Source: Acorus gramineus (taxonomy: Eukaryota > Streptophyta > Magnoliopsida > Acorales > Acoraceae). From it: a stretch of DNA of 64,000 nucleotides. A program made the position numbers and the translations under genes. The stretch spans positions 11,317,927 through 11,381,926 of the forward strand of contig CM060855.1 of assembly GCA_030737835.1 (NCBI GenBank). Direction: 5' to 3'. A model generated the notes under the pieces. The model was not told the DNA's origin and ran no database searches. It saw only the letters and a program-made list of their open reading frames with translations. This document shows, in pieces, positions 62,301-64,000 of this stretch; within the stretch, counting starts at the first letter, position 1, and the number at the start of each line of letters is the position of its first letter.

Positions 62301-64000
62301 ATTAGAGGAAATTTCTCTTATTTTTTTGCCAAGATTTGTACATGTTTTGCATGTTTCAATAAAACCACTCAATTCTTGTGTTATCAATTATAAAAGCATT
62401 CCCTAGATTATTACATCTACAAGTTTCCATTTTGACAACTTAGTATGTGCGTGCAGACCATTTTTGATAATATTCTCAATCGTAAGATACCTTGGCCTCG
62501 GGTACCTGAAGAAATGAGTCCTGAAGCACAAGATCTTATTGACAGGTAAGAGAAATAGTAATTATTTCAATTCGATTCGTTGTCCTTTTCGTGTATAATG
62601 TTTTTTCATTAGCATCAAAGGAAGGGGATCCGTAAAATGTTGTCCAACCCTTGTTCAAGAAGTTCAATGCTACTTCAGAATTAATGTAATTTTTTAATGA
62701 TTTGGTCAGTTTCTCATGCTATACTACAAATTAAAATAATATCCTGTTCTGTGGGTGATCTTTTGATTCATCTCAGTTGTAAGTTGATTAATAATACCTC
62801 TTGTAATCTTCATTAATATTCTTCATTAATTTCTTCACTGATCATTTCAGTTGTAAGCTTCACAATCACTTTTCAATTTTTAGATATTTTTCTAATTCTC
62901 TAAAAACCTTACTCTGAGTCATACACCAACAAATATCTGTCTTCTGTCATGACTTGTAAGTTTTACTTTTGTAATCTAGTTCAGTATTATACTCTTTAAA
63001 CTTGTATCTATGTTCAGTAGTGATAGGTCATAGGTGTAATATTGGAATATAATTTTCACTGCTAGCGTATAGAAAGAGGTTCCTTGGTGCATGTTGCATG
63101 CAGATTTGCATCCCCTTGCTTTCGCAATGGCAAACAATCTTCAAATATTGGCTGAGAAAAAGGTTGTTCTTGCAAACTTTGTGAGCAAATCAGCAACTTA
63201 GATTGCTTGCTGGATTTGTGGTAGACATTTTTGAGTGTGAGATCACTCTGAACTCTGATATTGATGGATAATGGGATTTGTATATTTTTTATTGTTTCCC
63301 AAGAAATAGGAAACACCCATGACATTTGAAGAAATGTTAGTGATGGTTTACGATCATATTTTATGTATCCTTTTTCAAAATTATATTGGAGGTGTGGACT
63401 TGTAATTGTAGAATGAACACTAGTGAAACGATTACGGAAACATTGTACATCTGAACAATTGCATTGGAAGTTAAAAATTGTTGCCCTTCCTGATTGAGCT
63501 TCATAAAAGATGGAAACTTAGGATGTTCTTTTTTTTACTGAGGAAAGGTTATGTAGCGTGATCATGGCCCATTCTACCAATGTTGAGGATCACCAAATGG
63601 ACAACTATGGATGATTTGTAGAGTCATTTATTATTTATTAATAATTAGGATTAGTTATTATTTATGATATCATTGGATTTAAGATTTAGTTAGGATTTCT
63701 TTTTCAGCTATTAGGAGTTCTGGTGATTTGAGAGGTTTAGAGATTTGTTGAGATCCCAGTTTGTTGGAATTCTCTCCTCCGTAAATAAACTCCATAATCA
63801 CAAAATTACAGAATGAACAATTGTATTGGAAGTTAAAAAATTGTTGCCCTTCCTGATTGAGCTTCATAAAAGATGAAAACTTAGGATGTTCTTTTTTTTC
63901 TGAGGAAAGGTGATGTAGCGCGATCATGGACCGTTCTACCAATGTTGAGGATCACCAAATGGACAACTATGGATGATTTGTAAGAGTCATTTATTATTTG
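47550..64000 (+). CDS. IREH1: IREH1-type AGC protein kinase (5' part, runs off the window)
   Basis: Plant-specific IRE-family Ser/Thr kinase, AGC group near MAST kinases; Arabidopsis IRE acts in root-hair tip growth. Exons: 47,550-48,195; 51,277-51,344; 51,441-51,626; 51,769-53,136; 57,401-57,573; 57,778-58,024; 58,430-58,522; 58,606-58,746; 58,873-58,965; 61,779-61,989; 62,104-62,189; 62,457-62,545. All junctions are GT-AG and in frame: 1,133 codons plus 2 nt, against about 1,300 aa for IREH1, so the kinase end and C-tail lie beyond 64,000. Exon 1 is a GC-rich disordered region starting [13 protein letters not shown] with a conserved [15 protein letters not shown] conserved helical region follows (about 217-420), then the IRE zinc finger (C586, C589, H597/H601, C605, C611). 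The kinase starts at about 867: GRGAFG-type loop RGAFGRV 875-881, K896, E915, HRD with D990, DFG D1008 and APE 1066-1068. A long activation insert is typical of the family. Confidence 0.95.
49118..49459 (-). mobile_element. 342-bp Tourist-like MITE in IREH1 intron 1
   Basis: Ends GGGTCCGTTTGG and CCAAACGGGGCC, flanked by TAA on both sides (49,115-49,117 and 49,460-49,462). It has the same length as, and is the reverse complement of, the element at 60,704. An open frame across it is just the element body. Confidence 0.85.
49949..50436. mobile_element. foldback element, copy 3 (488 bp), in IREH1 intron 1
   Basis: It starts GGGTTAAAGACATC and ends TTTCTTTAACCC, with the same outer segments as copies 1 and 2. 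Only part of one 92 bp unit remains, and the middle has diverged. The flanks TTGATTTAT (49,940-49,948) and TTGATTTTT (50,437-50,445) are a 9 bp duplication with one difference. Confidence 0.75.
50756..50848 (-). mobile_element. tRNA-derived SINE in IREH1 intron 1
   Basis: On the minus strand: box-A-like TAGCCTAATGGTTGA, box-B-like GGTCTTGGGATCAGGTCC, then GATTATCTATC and an A tail (T run at 50,756-50,763 on plus). It is antisense to the host gene. Confidence 0.5.
53943..54934. mobile_element. outer hAT-like element interrupted by another element
   Basis: The left end TTCTAAAAAGCGTTAAGCGC and the right end, the complement of TTCTAAAAAGTGGGATTACG, form an imperfect inverted repeat. GCTTAATCCC words repeat in the subterminal parts. 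The inner element 54,196-54,845 splits it; without it the outer element is about 340 bp. A related worn copy starts near 33,343. Confidence 0.5.
54196..54845. mobile_element. inner hAT-like element (650 bp), nested
   Basis: The ends CATAGTTGT and ACAACTATG are perfect inverted repeats, with CCTAGG-rich subterminal words. A perfect 8 bp target duplication GCTTAATC is present (54,188-54,195 and 54,846-54,853), the hAT length. Same family as 37,281-37,837. It lies in IREH1 intron 4. Confidence 0.75.
55976..56772. mobile_element. MITE with GAGCATCTCCAAAAG ends in IREH1 intron 4
   Basis: A 797 bp element. The left end GAGCATCTCCAAAAG and right end CTTTTGGAGATGCTC are perfect inverted repeats of 15 bp, a terminus common among plant MITEs. 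CCCTACA/TGTAGGG words lie inside both ends. It contains an (AG)15 run at 56,341-56,370. No clear target duplication was found. Confidence 0.65.
56341..56370 (+). repeat. (AG)15 microsatellite
   Basis: Thirty bases of pure AG repeat inside the MITE at 55,976-56,772. Confidence 0.95.
56850..56931 (-). mobile_element. Au-type SINE head in IREH1 intron 4
   Basis: On the minus strand it reads ACATGGGGTTGGCTCTTTGG, then GCTAGAGTCATGG and a box-B-like GAGTTCGAATCC. The body and A tail are not clear, so it may be 3'-truncated. Confidence 0.45.
59546..59690 (-). mobile_element. Au-type SINE in IREH1 intron 9
   Basis: On the minus strand: ACATGGGGTTGGCCCTTTGG, GCTAGAGCCATGG, box-B-like GGTCTCGAGTTC, body, and a T run at 59,546-59,553 on plus as tail. 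Same family as 36,027 and 56,850. Confidence 0.55.
60704..61045 (+). mobile_element. 342-bp Tourist-like MITE in IREH1 intron 9
   Basis: Ends GGCCCCGTTTGG and CCAAACGAACCC, flanked by TTA on both sides (60,701-60,703 and 61,046-61,048). It is inverted relative to the equal-length copy at 49,118-49,459. Confidence 0.85.
63452..63640 (+). repeat. direct repeat near the window end, copy 1
   Basis: About 185 bp closely repeated at 63,814-64,000; shared text includes CCTTCCTGATTGAGCTTCAT and GAGGATCACCAAATGGACAA. The spacing is about 362 bp. It lies in the IREH1 intron after exon 12. It may be part of a larger element continuing beyond the window. Confidence 0.75.
63814..64000 (+). repeat. direct repeat near the window end, copy 2
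   Basis: Second copy of the repeat at 63,452-63,640, cut by the end of the window. Confidence 0.75.

Noticed and set aside
1-64000. CRISPR array, bacterial operon or integrated phage
   Set aside because: All genes are plant nuclear genes with introns. The tandem units at 21.5-23.6 kb are inverted foldback arms, not a CRISPR array.

Overview
This 64 kb window is nuclear DNA of a flowering plant. It is AT-rich, its genes are split by GT-AG introns, and small plant transposons fill most of the rest. The high AT content and spacing suggest a non-grass angiosperm; I cannot name the species. Three protein genes of the host are supported, and every exon junction read keeps frame.

Layout: (a) 1-12,772 is gene-free and holds a 29-base G run, a copia-type LTR fossil carrying a Tourist MITE, and a two-LTR gag-only retroelement (4,324-6,686). 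(b) 12,773-15,229, minus strand: a complete seven-exon TIFY/JAZ jasmonate repressor of the JAZ3/JAZ4 type (386 aa). (c) 15,230-34,662 is a 19 kb gene-poor stretch with Mutator-like foldback elements, a LINE remnant and a Tourist element. (d) 34,663-45,815, minus strand: a PUX2-type CDC48/p97 adaptor (zinc finger, PUG, UBX; 423 aa). Its UBX domain is split by a 9.2 kb intron filled with transposons, including a truncated copia element that itself carries a 1.05 kb DNA element. (e) 47,550 to the window edge, plus strand: an IREH1-type AGC kinase. Twelve exons (1,133 codons plus 2 nt) are present; the last part of the kinase domain and the C-terminus lie beyond base 64,000.

From memory, Arabidopsis has JAZ3 next to IREH1 (At3g17860/At3g17850) and JAZ4 next to IRE3 (At1g48500/At1g48490). 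The window therefore looks like the same ancient linkage, with PUX2 between the partners and the distance stretched to about 32 kb by transposons. PUX2 and IREH1 are head to head across about 1.7 kb. The genes do not form a known pathway together: JAZ acts in jasmonate repression, PUX2 in CDC48 ubiquitin-linked disassembly, and IREH1 in growth-related signalling.

The most distinctive structural signal is a foldback family with three copies here (954, 666 and 488 bp). They are flanked by 9 bp direct repeats or, for copy 1, by A-runs, and their arms are made of different numbers of about 92 bp units. Other notable points are two 342 bp MITE copies in opposite orientation flanking IREH1 exons 2-9, and an unusual one-residue-longer spacing in the JAZ Jas motif.
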